The position numbers were made by a program, and so were the translations under genes. Below are positions 1 to 8,385 of a DNA stretch of 64,000 nucleotides, one piece after another (the stretch's first letter is position 1; each line of letters opens with the position of its first letter). Under the pieces are notes generated by a model that worked only from the letters and a program-made list of their open reading frames with translations, was not told the origin of the DNA and did not search any database. Source of the DNA: Listeria farberi (lineage in GTDB: Bacteria; Bacillota; Bacilli; Lactobacillales; Listeriaceae); NCBI RefSeq assembly GCF_014229245.1, contig NZ_JAARZJ010000002.1:151763-215762 (forward strand), given 5' to 3'.

Positions 1-67
1 TCTCTTTTAAATGACCTACATTTAAGACAACTTCGCCTAATCGTAATTTTTCATTAATTTTCACCAT
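1..67 (-). CDS. VOC-family (glyoxalase/extradiol dioxygenase-like) protein, N-terminal fragment
   Basis: Only the first 22 codons lie in the window; the gene runs off the left edge. The reading frame opens with ATG at 67, behind an AAAGGAG-type SD about 10 bases upstream. The translation contains LRLGEVVLNVGHL, which resembles the first beta strand of vicinal-oxygen-chelate proteins of the CatE/glyoxalase kind, where the His is a metal ligand. That assignment comes from family recall of a very short stretch, so it is tentative. The SD lies inside the right arm of the hairpin at 74-117 that follows the permease gene. Confidence 0.55.
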   Translation of the reverse strand, partial: MVKINEKLRLGEVVLNVGHLKE

Positions 68-73
68 GTAAAA

Positions 74-117
74 ACGCTCCTTTTATTGTAATACATTCAT
101 TACAACACAAGGAGCGT
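74..117 (-). terminator. Hairpin/terminator between permease and VOC gene, overlapping the VOC SD
   Basis: ACGCTCCTT (74-82) pairs with AAGGAGCGT (109-117), and an inner inverted repeat (TTGTAAT/ATTACAA, 86-105) extends the stem. On the minus strand it is followed by a short T run. The arm transcribed second contains the AAGGAG SD of the VOC gene. Confidence 0.6.
86..105. promoter_or_regulatory. Inverted repeat, possible operator of the VOC gene
   Basis: TTGTAAT and ATTACAA are separated by 6 bases, giving a perfect 7-6-7 dyad just ahead of the VOC gene. DUF24/HxlR and MarR-type regulators of detoxification genes bind dyads of this size, but no regulator can be named from the sequence. Confidence 0.35.
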
Positions 118-155
118 CCAAATACCAACAAAACGACTTACAAAAAGTAAGTTAA

Positions 156-1547
156 TTATTTTTTAAGTAATTCACTATGTTTTCTACCATATGCAAAGTA
201 CACAATTAATCCGATTACAAACCAAATCCCGCAAAGAATCCAAGTGTGAACAGATAAGCGGCTTATGAGAAAGGCGCATAGTAAAAATGAGATTATTGGT
301 AGCACAGGATAAAATGGCACTTTGAAGCCTGCTTGTTGAATGGAATTATTTTTGCGCAAGAAAATAATTCCGATAGACACCATCATAAATGCTAAGAGAG
401 TTCCAATATTGACTAATTCAGCCAATCTATCAAGTGGTACAAGTCCACTAATAATTGCCACAATGACTGCAAAAATCCAGGTGTTTTTGACTGGGGTTTG
501 ATATTTTTGATTAATTTCTGCTAGTACTTTTGGTAATAAACCATCACGTCCCATTGCAAAAATCAATCTTGTAGCACCGTAGCTCATTACTAAAATAACT
601 GTAATCATACCAACTACAGCTCCGAGTGATACAATACCAGCCACCCAATCTTGATTAATCACTTGCAAAGCATAAGCCACTGGATCAGTAACATTTAAAG
701 CAGTATATGGTACCATTCCAGTTAGAACAGCTGAAACAGCTACATATAAAATAGTACAAATAAGTAGCGATCCTATTATCCCAATCGGCATAGTTCGTTG
801 CGGGTTTTTCACTTCTTCTGCGGCGGAGGAAACAGCATCAAAGCCTAAATAAGCAAAGAATACAAGTGCAGCTCCGTTCATTACACCACTAATCCCAAAC
901 GGCATAAATGGTTGCCAATTATCTGGTTTCACATAAAATACGCCAACTACTAAGAAAAGTAAAATAACACCTACTTTGATGGCTACCATAATTGTATTCA
1001 CACGTGTTGATTCTTTTATTCCAAGTGTTAATAAGAAAGCTATCACTAAAACGATAATAATTGCCGGCAAATTAATAAATGTACCTACTTCTGGATTAAA
1101 AGACCCAGATACTGCTTCAGGGATGGAAATATGAAAACCTGAAAGTAACGCATTTAAATAAGAAGACCAGCCACTTGCGACAGATGCCACAGCAAGCCCG
1201 TATTCTAAAATAAGTGCCCAGCCAAGCAACCAGCCGATTAACTCGCCAAAGACAACATAGCCGTATGTATAAGCGCTCCCTGCAACCGGAACACTAGATG
1301 CAAACTCTGAATAACACATCGCAGCAATCGCACAAACAATCGCAGCAATGACAAAAGAAAATATAATCGCCGGTCCAGCATTTTTTGCAGCTACAGTACC
1401 AGGTAAAATAAAAATCCCGGTTCCAACAATTGCTCCAACACCTAGTAAAGTTAAATCTAGTGGTCCTAACGTTTGCTTTAAATGGATGCTTCCACTTTTA
1501 TTATGCATTAAATCTTCTATCGGTTTTCTTCTAAACAATGAATTCAT
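156..1547 (-). CDS. APC-family amino-acid permease
   Basis: This 463-residue protein has about 12 hydrophobic segments and would sit in the cytoplasmic membrane. It is a cationic-amino-acid-transporter type (YfnA-like) of the APC superfamily. The N-terminus holds the family substrate-binding stretch LLGVGAIVGTGIFILPG (residues about 34-50), and FAYLGFDAVSSAAEE (about 231-245) matches the helix 6 signature. It is expected to import an amino acid by proton symport; the substrate cannot be told. The ATG at 1547 follows a GGTAGG SD. It is transcribed away from ltaP across a 234-base spacer and ends in a hairpin just before the VOC gene. Confidence 0.85.
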   Translation of the reverse strand: MNSLFRRKPIEDLMHNKSGSIHLKQTLGPLDLTLLGVGAIVGTGIFILPGTVAAKNAGPAIIFSFVIAAIVCAIAAMCYSEFASSVPVAGSAYTYGYVVFGELIGWLLGWALILEYGLAVASVASGWSSYLNALLSGFHISIPEAVSGSFNPEVGTFINLPAIIIVLVIAFLLTLGIKESTRVNTIMVAIKVGVILLFLVVGVFYVKPDNWQPFMPFGISGVMNGAALVFFAYLGFDAVSSAAEEVKNPQRTMPIGIIGSLLICTILYVAVSAVLTGMVPYTALNVTDPVAYALQVINQDWVAGIVSLGAVVGMITVILVMSYGATRLIFAMGRDGLLPKVLAEINQKYQTPVKNTWIFAVIVAIISGLVPLDRLAELVNIGTLLAFMMVSIGIIFLRKNNSIQQAGFKVPFYPVLPIISFLLCAFLISRLSVHTWILCGIWFVIGLIVYFAYGRKHSELLKK

Positions 1548-1695
1548 TTTGTCGCCTACCTTTTTACGATCTTCTAAAATAGTATACTTTTACGCTTTAA
1601 AGGTCAATAGAATTGTGAAAAAAAATACAAAAACTAATTATAACTTCCTAAACTAGAACCTATTACCCATATATATCTGAATCATCTTTCATGAT

Positions 1696-1724
1696 TTGCA
1701 CTGTAAGCATGATTAGGCTAAAAT
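1696..1724 (+). promoter_or_regulatory. Promoter of the LTA primase gene
   Basis: TTGCAC (1696-1701) and TAAAAT (1719-1724) are separated by 17 bases, a good sigma-A match. A hairpin with TTTGTGC/GCACAAA arms follows at about 1738-1758, in the expected leader. Confidence 0.6.
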
Positions 1725-1781
1725 TAGAGAGAATGGATTTGTGCGTATTCGGCACAAAGCATGCTAGAAAGAGGAATTCAA

Positions 1782-3602
1782 TTGATTTTATTTTATTTTT
1801 TATTAATTATTAGTAAGTTCACTTTTGCCTATTTCCAGATTTTTAAAGACCCCAATTTCTTGGCGCTCGGAATGGACCTGCTGTTTATCGTATTACTTCT
1901 TGGCTTAATTCATTTATTTGCTCCGGTTCGTTCTCACGTTTATTGGTATGCTGGAATGTCTTTATTTATCGGCATTCTTATGCTTGTTTGTGTACTTTAT
2001 GCCCGCTTTTATAATGAAGTGCCTACGTATCATAGTTTCTCGCTTATCGGCGAAGTTGGTGTTGTAAAAACAAGCGCTTCTAGTTTACTCAGTGGAACTG
2101 ATTGGCTTTACATCATGGATATTATATTACTGCCATTTATCCTCTACTTCAACATAAAAAAAGGCCATGAATTTCCATCATTCCGCCTAACTAAACGTAT
2201 TTATGGTGTATCTTTTTTAAGTACTTTGCTAATGCTTAGTGGATTTACTTATTTCATGATGCAACAAAATATTATTAGCGATTCGAAACGAGCAAAGCGG
2301 ATGGGGATTTTTACATTTAATATTAGTACTGCTCTTGCTGGAACTGATCACGTGAAAGCTGCAGATATTACAGCAAAAAATGTTCGTGATATTAAAGGCG
2401 TGAACCTAAAAGAAAAACCTGATTACTTCGGAGCCGCCAAAGGGAAAAACTTAATTATCGTGCAATTAGAATCATTTCAGCGTAACTTAACTAATATTAA
2501 AATTGATGGACAATCGATCACTCCTACGCTAGATAGTTTACAAAACGAAACAATGTATTCCAATAAATTTTTCCAAACAGTTTCTAAATCAAATACAGCT
2601 GATGCAGAATGGTCTGTTTATACATCGACTTTCCCAAGCGGTTACTACACAAATACCCAAACTTACGGCGACCGTGTCATTCCATCTATGCCTCGACTAC
2701 TTGGTAAAAATGATTATACAACATCCACTTTCCATACAAATGACGCTAGTTTTTATAATCGAGATGAATTTTATCCTGCAGTTGGTTTTGATAAATTTTA
2801 TGATCGTAAATTCTTTGGTGATGAAGATGTAATTGGCTTCTCTCCAAGCGATGAAGTATTATATAACAAAGCGTTCCCCATCCTAGAACAGCAATATAAA
2901 AACAATCAAAAATTTTATGCGCAATTAATTAGTGTAAGTAGTCATATGCCATTTAACATTCCAGAAGAAAAACAAGAAATCAACTTACCAAGTGACTTAA
3001 AAGATACAGAACTTGGCAATTATTTTGAAGCAGTTCATTATGCGGATAAACAGCTTGGTGATTTTATTCAAAAATTAAAAGACAGCGGCATTTGGGAGGA
3101 TTCTGTAGTTGTTTTCTACGGTGACCATCATATTATCAAAACAGATCAACTCCCTGAAGAGCAAAAAAAATATGTTAATCGTTCTACGGAGCTTAAGGCA
3201 GATCCAGCAGATGATTATCGTATTCCATTCTTCTTACATTATCCAGGAATGAAAAATCCTGGCGAAATCAAAAATGTTGGCGGCGAAATTGATATTATGC
3301 CAACTGTGATGAATTTATTAGGTATTAATACAGGCAATCAAATAATGTTTGGTACGGATATTCTTAATTCAACAAACAATTATGTTCCCGAACGATACAC
3401 TATGCCTGAAGGAAGCTACTTTACTGATTCTTACATGTATCAGCCCGACGAGAGTTTCGAAACAGGGGCAGCAACAAATTATAATGGAACAAATAAAGAA
3501 CTTTCAGAAGAAGTGAAGAAAAGATTCGATACAAGTCGCAAACTCTTACAGTATTCTGATAGTTACGTAAACAACTTACCGTTACGTGATGAGGACAAAT
3601 AA
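1782..3602 (+). CDS. ltaP: Lipoteichoic acid primase (LtaS-family sulfatase-fold enzyme)
   Basis: About 606 residues. Five N-terminal membrane segments (to about residue 165) are followed by an extracellular sulfatase-fold domain. It would transfer the first glycerolphosphate from phosphatidylglycerol to the glycolipid anchor before LtaS extends the chain. Sulfatase landmarks are visible: ESF in the first metal site, SNTADAEW with the presumed catalytic Thr (LtaS has the equivalent TSDSE), and YGDHH near the C-terminal metal site. LtaP (Lmo0644) of L. monocytogenes is the characterised family member. The open frame begins with ATG at 1761, which has no SD; TTG at 1782 has AAGAGG seven bases upstream, so I chose it. 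A bidirectional terminator follows immediately. Confidence 0.85.
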   Translation: MILFYFLLIISKFTFAYFQIFKDPNFLALGMDLLFIVLLLGLIHLFAPVRSHVYWYAGMSLFIGILMLVCVLYARFYNEVPTYHSFSLIGEVGVVKTSASSLLSGTDWLYIMDIILLPFILYFNIKKGHEFPSFRLTKRIYGVSFLSTLLMLSGFTYFMMQQNIISDSKRAKRMGIFTFNISTALAGTDHVKAADITAKNVRDIKGVNLKEKPDYFGAAKGKNLIIVQLESFQRNLTNIKIDGQSITPTLDSLQNETMYSNKFFQTVSKSNTADAEWSVYTSTFPSGYYTNTQTYGDRVIPSMPRLLGKNDYTTSTFHTNDASFYNRDEFYPAVGFDKFYDRKFFGDEDVIGFSPSDEVLYNKAFPILEQQYKNNQKFYAQLISVSSHMPFNIPEEKQEINLPSDLKDTELGNYFEAVHYADKQLGDFIQKLKDSGIWEDSVVVFYGDHHIIKTDQLPEEQKKYVNRSTELKADPADDYRIPFFLHYPGMKNPGEIKNVGGEIDIMPTVMNLLGINTGNQIMFGTDILNSTNNYVPERYTMPEGSYFTDSYMYQPDESFETGAATNYNGTNKELSEEVKKRFDTSRKLLQYSDSYVNNLPLRDEDK

Positions 3603-3640
3603 AAAAGTAAGTATCCATGATATTGGATACTTACTTTTTT
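3601..3640. terminator. Bidirectional terminator between ltaP and the transaldolase-like gene
   Basis: A 16-base arm at 3601-3616 (AAAAAAGTAAGTATCC) is repeated inverted at 3625-3640 with an 8-base loop. A/T runs on both sides serve the convergent genes. Confidence 0.9.
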
Positions 3641-4291
3641 TCATTTAGGTAAAGCTGCATTATGTTCGTTAAATTTTTCAATGCTTTCGAGCGCCAGTGG
3701 TTTATTCATCATTTGTAAGAACAAATCATAACCAATTGTCACTGTGTCCGCTCCACTCGCTAATGCTTGCATAATTTGACGGCTGTTTTTAAAGCTCGCC
3801 CCCATGATTTTTACATCTTCAAGACCTTGTAAATCTAGAACATAGCGCAATTCTTCGATCGTTTTTGCTGCATCTAACCCGCTTACTTCCATGCGGTTAT
3901 AGTATGGTGCTAAATAGTCTGCCCCAGAAAGAGCCGCTATATAACCTTGCTCAGATGAAAAAATTGCCGTTGCTAAAATAATCGCTTCCGGAAACTTAGC
4001 GCGAACTCTAGCAATAACTTTTACTCCAGCTTCATGAGCAGGAATTTTCAAGCCAATAACAGATCCTTCAGCTGGCTTAATTTCTTGAATCCGCAGTACA
4101 TCTTCCCAAATTTCTTCTTCTGTTAATCCCGCGGCTTGAACAAATACTAATTTTGCTGGAATGTGAGCAATATGGGTTTTCCTTGGCTGATTTTCTTTCA
4201 GTAAAATGGTTGGATTTGTAGTTACACCTTCAAAAAACGGAAATTGAAGCGCTTTCTTTATTTCCTCTAAATTCCCTGTATCTAAAAACAT
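3641..4291 (-). CDS. Transaldolase / fructose-6-phosphate aldolase-like protein
   Basis: At 216 residues this is the short, single-domain transaldolase type (TalC/FSA/MipB), roughly two-thirds the length of classical transaldolases. The N-terminus FLDTGNLEEI and GVTTNPTIL are family hallmarks. GLKIPA (about 81-86) carries the Schiff-base Lys, and GADYLAPYYNR and TIGYDLFLQM line the barrel. It would act on dihydroxyacetone-type or sugar-phosphate donors in the cytoplasm; whether it is a true transaldolase or an aldolase is not decided by sequence. It stands as a single gene between two terminators, convergent with ltaP. Confidence 0.85.
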   Translation of the reverse strand: MFLDTGNLEEIKKALQFPFFEGVTTNPTILLKENQPRKTHIAHIPAKLVFVQAAGLTEEEIWEDVLRIQEIKPAEGSVIGLKIPAHEAGVKVIARVRAKFPEAIILATAIFSSEQGYIAALSGADYLAPYYNRMEVSGLDAAKTIEELRYVLDLQGLEDVKIMGASFKNSRQIMQALASGADTVTIGYDLFLQMMNKPLALESIEKFNEHNAALPK

Positions 4292-4396
4292 TTCCTCACT
4301 CCTTTAAAAGTTTTCTTCTCAATTTAAGTGTAGAAAAGTTCTAAGAAGCAGTCAATCATTTCATGGCCCCAAAGTTGTCGGCGATTTTGTGCAACT

Positions 4397-4430
4397 AAAA
4401 AAGCATTTGAACTTACTCAAATGCTTTTTT
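4397..4430 (-). terminator. Terminator of the DUF2238 gene
   Basis: AAAAAAGCATTTGA (4397-4410) is repeated inverted at 4417-4430 with a 6-base loop and a T run in either direction. Confidence 0.85.
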
Positions 4431-4434
4431 TATT

Positions 4435-5163
4435 TTATTTTTTCTTGGGTTCTTTTTTCCAATTTTTTCGTTTAAATTCAAAACGTTCCATCCAAGGACG
4501 ACCTTTTTTCAGTGCGAAATAGCCAACAATGACGATGAATAGCGCACCTATAATATCAACAATGATGTCTGTCATCGTATCTTCTAGAACTGCTCGACCA
4601 TTTAGTGGTGTACCGTTTGACAGGTTGTAGCGTTGCATATTTAAGTTCATAATCCCGTCAAAAGTATATTCATACACTTCCCAGAATGCCCCCATCGTCA
4701 CAGCAAAACAAAATGCAAAGACAGCGATAAAACCAGGCTTCAGTTTCATCACTACTTTATCATTCGCGTTTAACAAGCTAACGAACGAAAAGCCAATAGC
4801 TCCGAGCATTGCCCCACTAAAAGTATGTAAGATTTTATCCCAGTGCGGCACGGTTGAATAGAATTTTTGAACGGTTCCAAGATAAATCGAGCCGTACAAA
4901 AAAACAATAAACAAAATATAAACAAGTCCAGGTATTTCAAATTTAAAACGTCGTGCAATAATCGAAGGTAATAACAAAATAAAAATTCCTAGTAAAATTT
5001 CAAATAGTAAAAAGATATAATCCCCTCGTAATGTCACATGCGGCCCAGTTGCTGGTTGCTTTATCGGCGCTGTAAAAATTTCATAGATAGTAAAAACGAC
5101 TGAAATTCCCATTGATGCAAAAACAAACAGTGCTATCCATTGTGTCCAGTTAATCTTTCTCAT
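4435..5163 (-). CDS. DUF2238-type polytopic membrane protein
   Basis: This 242-residue protein has six or seven hydrophobic segments and a very basic C-terminal tail (KRKNWKKEPKKK). Conserved-looking acidic and His positions lie in or near membrane segments: HWDKILHTFSG (about 107-117), GAFWEVYEYTFDG (about 158-170) and EDTMTDIIVDIIGA (about 194-207). This pattern fits the PF09997/DUF2238 membrane family, whose function is unknown. The ATG at 5163 has a GGAG SD. The gene lies 98 bases downstream of frvA on the same strand, with a terminator between, so cotranscription would need read-through. Confidence 0.7.
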   Translation of the reverse strand: MRKINWTQWIALFVFASMGISVVFTIYEIFTAPIKQPATGPHVTLRGDYIFLLFEILLGIFILLLPSIIARRFKFEIPGLVYILFIVFLYGSIYLGTVQKFYSTVPHWDKILHTFSGAMLGAIGFSFVSLLNANDKVVMKLKPGFIAVFAFCFAVTMGAFWEVYEYTFDGIMNLNMQRYNLSNGTPLNGRAVLEDTMTDIIVDIIGALFIVIVGYFALKKGRPWMERFEFKRKNWKKEPKKK

Positions 5164-5212
5164 GCGCTCATCTCCAATCTATCATGCAATACCCCTTTTT
5201 TTCTAAAAAGAA

Positions 5213-5250
5213 ACTGCTCATCTATCTTAGACTAGAGATAGACGAGCAGT
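5213..5250 (-). terminator. Terminator of frvA
   Basis: ACTGCTCATCTATC (5213-5226) pairs with 5237-5250 with one G-T wobble; a T-rich stretch follows on the minus strand. Confidence 0.8.
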
Positions 5251-5261
5251 CAAATGAATCA

Positions 5262-7139
5262 CTATTTCCGGTTGGATTTAAGTAGTCTAAGCCCATTTAA
5301 AATAACTAAAATCGTACTTCCTTCATGCCCCACTACTCCAAACGGCAAATTGATTGCTTGAAAAACATTCGCTATGATTAAAAGAACAATTACAGCAATA
5401 GCAAAACAAATATTTTGCCAACTAATCCAGTGAAGTCGTTCGGAAAGCCTGTAAGCATATGGAATCTTTTCTAAATCATTCTTCATTAAGACAACATCTG
5501 CTGTTTCCATTGCAATATCTGTGCCCTCTCCCATCGCAATGCCAATAGTCGCATGAGCTAGAGCAGGAGCATCATTGATTCCATCCCCAACCATTGCCAC
5601 GCTTCCGTAAGTAATGGACAGTTCTTTTAAAACATCTACTTTTTTCTCAGGTAAACAACCGGCAACAACCCTATCCATACCAAGTTCAGCTTGTATTGCA
5701 GCGCCAGTTTGTGCATTGTCTCCTGTCACCATAATTGTTTTAATACCTTTTGCTTTTAGAGCTTGAATGGTCCGAATCGCCTCAGGTCGGCAAGTGTCTT
5801 TGAGTGCAAACATTGCAAGTATTTCGCCTGCTTTAGCGACATATACAATCGTCTTCCCTTCGCTAGCAAGCCGTTCAAACGCGCCATTTGAAAACTTGGC
5901 AGCATTTTCCACCCCAACATAACCGGCTTTACCGACTTGCCAAGTTTCGCCTTTGTAACTAGTTTGCACTCCCCAACCCGGCACATCTATTACTTCTATT
6001 TCTGTTAGTTTATCCGTTACTTCTATATCCAAAGCTTTAGTGATTGCTGCGGCTAATGGGTGCATTGACTGCCGCTCCATTGCTGCTGCCACATTTATTA
6101 CTTGCTGTTTATCGATGTGTTCCTTAAATATTTGGTCTGTTAGTTCAGGTGTTCCGTTTGTCAAAGTTCCTGTTTTATCAAATGCAATTGCTTTTACACC
6201 GCGCAAATTTTCTAAGTGTACGCCGCCTTTGAATAAAATTCCGTGACGCGCTCCATTAGAAATAGCTGCTAAAGTCGCTGGAGTCACCGAAGCAACTAGC
6301 GCACATGGAGAAGCTACAGTAAGTAAAACCATCGCGCGATAAAAAGTTTCATTCCAAGACCAACCGAGCGCAAAATGCGGTAAAAACATCATCACTAAAA
6401 CAAATAATAATACTGCTTTAACATACGCATCCTCAAATCGCTCAATAAAACGAGCGGTTTTTGAAGGTTCACTCTGGGCGGTTTCTACTAAGCGAATAAT
6501 CTTGCTGAAAATCGTATTATCAAAAGTTTGCGTTACTTTAATGGTGATAGCACTGCTGACATTAACTGTCCCACCAAACACCTCAGCATCAACAGCTTTC
6601 TCAACTGGAACCGATTCACCATTGATTGCTGCTTCATTCAAAGTTGTTGAACCACGAACAATCACACCATCAATTGGAACACTTTCCCCAGGTCGAACAA
6701 GTACTCTATCATCTAATTGCAAATCTTTTGCCGCCACTTCTTCAACATCACCATTTGAAAGAAAACGAAAAGCTCGTTCTGGTTGAAAAGCCATTAATTT
6801 CGTGATTTCGCGCTTACTTTTATTCGTCGTATATGTTTCTAATGCCCCACTAACCGAGAAAATAAAAATAAGTATGGCGCCTTCAAACCAATAACCGATA
6901 ATTGAAGCCCCTGTAGCCGCTAATATCATCAAAAGCTCTACATTAAGTTTTTTCGTTTTAATCGTCGCCTCTATCCCTTCCTTAGCTTGTTCAAATCCGC
7001 CAATAACAAAGGCACTCAAGAAAATCACCGCTGTCCAAAAATCACCGACATCATTCCCGATTAAACTACCAACAACAATTAAAATCCCACTAATACCAGT
7101 CGTTACAAACTGCCAATTCCGCTCCATCCAGTCTTTCAT
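5262..7139 (-). CDS. frvA: P1B-type metal-exporting ATPase, FrvA-like
   Basis: A 625-residue P-type ATPase with no N-terminal metal-binding domain. Landmarks in order: actuator loop NGESVPVEK, SPCALVASVTPATL in the metal-binding membrane helix (SPC, typical of the P1B-4 group), DKTGTLTNGT with the phosphorylated Asp, MHPLAAAI (HP motif), VTGDN and GDGINDAPALA. In L. monocytogenes the equivalent Fur-regulated gene (lmo0641) is needed for haem/iron tolerance and virulence, and acts as a ferrous-iron exporter like PfeT. The longest frame starts at a TTG (7157), but GGAGAGG sits 9 bases before the ATG at 7139, so I chose that. Fur-like boxes lie upstream. Confidence 0.9.
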   Translation of the reverse strand: MKDWMERNWQFVTTGISGILIVVGSLIGNDVGDFWTAVIFLSAFVIGGFEQAKEGIEATIKTKKLNVELLMILAATGASIIGYWFEGAILIFIFSVSGALETYTTNKSKREITKLMAFQPERAFRFLSNGDVEEVAAKDLQLDDRVLVRPGESVPIDGVIVRGSTTLNEAAINGESVPVEKAVDAEVFGGTVNVSSAITIKVTQTFDNTIFSKIIRLVETAQSEPSKTARFIERFEDAYVKAVLLFVLVMMFLPHFALGWSWNETFYRAMVLLTVASPCALVASVTPATLAAISNGARHGILFKGGVHLENLRGVKAIAFDKTGTLTNGTPELTDQIFKEHIDKQQVINVAAAMERQSMHPLAAAITKALDIEVTDKLTEIEVIDVPGWGVQTSYKGETWQVGKAGYVGVENAAKFSNGAFERLASEGKTIVYVAKAGEILAMFALKDTCRPEAIRTIQALKAKGIKTIMVTGDNAQTGAAIQAELGMDRVVAGCLPEKKVDVLKELSITYGSVAMVGDGINDAPALAHATIGIAMGEGTDIAMETADVVLMKNDLEKIPYAYRLSERLHWISWQNICFAIAVIVLLIIANVFQAINLPFGVVGHEGSTILVILNGLRLLKSNRK

Positions 7140-7158
7140 AACACTCATCCTCTCCAAA

Positions 7159-7173
7159 TGATAATGATTCCCA
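7159..7173 (-). promoter_or_regulatory. Proximal Fur-like box of frvA
   Basis: TGATAATGATTCCCA matches the 7-1-7 Fur consensus TGATAATNATTATCA at 13 of 15 positions. It lies only a few bases upstream of the frvA SD, downstream of the best promoter match. Confidence 0.6.
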
Positions 7174-7192
7174 TTACCCTAAAAAACACAAA

Positions 7193-7223
7193 AATCTGCT
7201 TTCGCAAGTGCGAAAAACAGATT
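7193..7223 (-). terminator. Terminator-like hairpin in the frvA leader
   Basis: AATCTG (7193-7198) pairs with CAGATT (7218-7223), and a second inner stem TTTCGC/GCGAAA extends it. On the minus strand it is followed by a T-rich run at 7180-7192, before the proximal Fur-like box. It could be an attenuator, or the end of a short separate transcript. Confidence 0.5.
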
Positions 7224-7277
7224 AAACAATAATTATTATAATTAAATTCCGAAGAAAATAGCTTTAACTCACTTGTT

Positions 7278-7306
7278 ATTATAGCATTTTTTAAAAATCA
7301 TATCAA
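7278..7306 (-). promoter_or_regulatory. Candidate sigma-A promoter of the frvA transcript
   Basis: On the minus strand, TTGATA (7306-7301), 17 bases, then TATAAT (7283-7278). Transcription would begin near 7270 and run through the hairpin at 7193-7223. Confidence 0.6.
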
Positions 7307-7333
7307 ACTAATTGATAAAATTAATTTATAATT

Positions 7334-7352
7334 GAGAATGAATTTCACTATC
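7334..7352 (-). promoter_or_regulatory. Distal Fur-like box upstream of frvA
   Basis: The 19 bases at 7334-7352 match the classic Fur box at about 15 of 19 positions (minus strand GATAGTGAAATTCATTCTC). They lie roughly 28 bases upstream of the candidate -35 element. Confidence 0.55.
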
Positions 7353-7370
7353 ATTATTGCACATAAAAAA

Positions 7371-7395
7371 ACACTTGAGCAAAAAGCCCAAGTGT
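7371..7395 (-). terminator. Terminator of the aldo/keto reductase gene
   Basis: ACACTTGAGC (7371-7380) pairs with GCCCAAGTGT (7386-7395); a run of seven T follows on the minus strand. Confidence 0.85.
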
Positions 7396-7404
7396 CAGTT
7401 TACT

Positions 7405-8322
7405 TTAAGGTAATTGGTTTCCAGCCGCACGGTAAATTTCATACCATTCTTCGCGACTAAGTGTTACATCAGAAGCTTTTGCAATATCAGCGATTCTTCC
7501 AGGATTCATTGTACCAACCACTGTTTGGAAGCTTGCTGGGTGACGCTGTATCCATGCAACCGCGATTGCCGAATTAGTCACGCCTTTGTCAGCAGCAATT
7601 TTATCGATTGTTTTGTTTAATTCAGGGAATTTATCGTTATCTAAAAATACACCTTCAAAGAAACCATATTGGAACGGAGACCAAGCTTGAATAGTCATAT
7701 TATTTAAGCGACTATATTCCAAAATCCCGCCATCGCGATCAAGAGAAGGATCAATCGTCATATTTACGTTAAAACCAGTATCAATCATTCCTGTATGCAT
7801 AATACTAAATTGCAGTTGATTGGCAATTAATTCTTGGTCTACGTATTTTTTCAGTAATTCGATTTGCCCGGGATTTTGATTACTTACACCGAAATGACGA
7901 ACTTTCCCGCTTTTTTCAAGCTCTGTGAAAGCCGCTGCCACCTCTTCTGGTTCAAAAAGTGTATCCGGACGATGAAGTAATAGTGTATCTAAATAATCTG
8001 TTTTCAGGCGTTTCAAGCTACCTTCCACAGAAGAAATAATGTGCTCTTTTGAAAAATCAAAGAATCCTTGACGAATTCCGCATTTTGATTGAAGAATCAT
8101 TTTTTCACGAACAGTTGCATTCATATCAATTGCATCAGCAAAGACTTCCTCTGATTTACCGCCGCCATAAATATCCGCGTGATCAAAAAAATCAATACCG
8201 TTTTCAAGTGCTGTATTAATTACTTTATTCGCCTCTTCTTTACTAAGATCTGCCATTCTCATACATCCTAGCGAAATTTCTGAAGCTGTTAAATCACTAT
8301 TTCCAATTGTTATTCGTTTCAA
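7405..8322 (-). CDS. Aldo/keto reductase
   Basis: About 305 residues forming an NADPH-dependent TIM-barrel oxidoreductase of the YdhF-like subgroup. The catalytic tetrad is visible: Asp and Tyr in FDHADIYGGGKSEE, Lys in LQSKCG, His in LLLHRPDT. FGVSNQNPGQ and VVGTMNPGRI belong to the cofactor-binding half. The physiological substrate cannot be inferred; related enzymes reduce aldehydes and ketones. The longest frame opens with GTG at 8331, but AAAGAGG stands about 8 bases before a TTG at 8322, giving the usual MKRITIG start. It lies 63 bases after the DUF3267 gene with no terminator seen between, so the two may be cotranscribed. Confidence 0.9.
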   Translation of the reverse strand: MKRITIGNSDLTASEISLGCMRMADLSKEEANKVINTALENGIDFFDHADIYGGGKSEEVFADAIDMNATVREKMILQSKCGIRQGFFDFSKEHIISSVEGSLKRLKTDYLDTLLLHRPDTLFEPEEVAAAFTELEKSGKVRHFGVSNQNPGQIELLKKYVDQELIANQLQFSIMHTGMIDTGFNVNMTIDPSLDRDGGILEYSRLNNMTIQAWSPFQYGFFEGVFLDNDKFPELNKTIDKIAADKGVTNSAIAVAWIQRHPASFQTVVGTMNPGRIADIAKASDVTLSREEWYEIYRAAGNQLP

Positions 8323-8385
8323 ATCAAGCACCTCTTTCTAAAAGTATATCCTTATTCTAACACTTTGTTGAAATCGTTACCAAAC

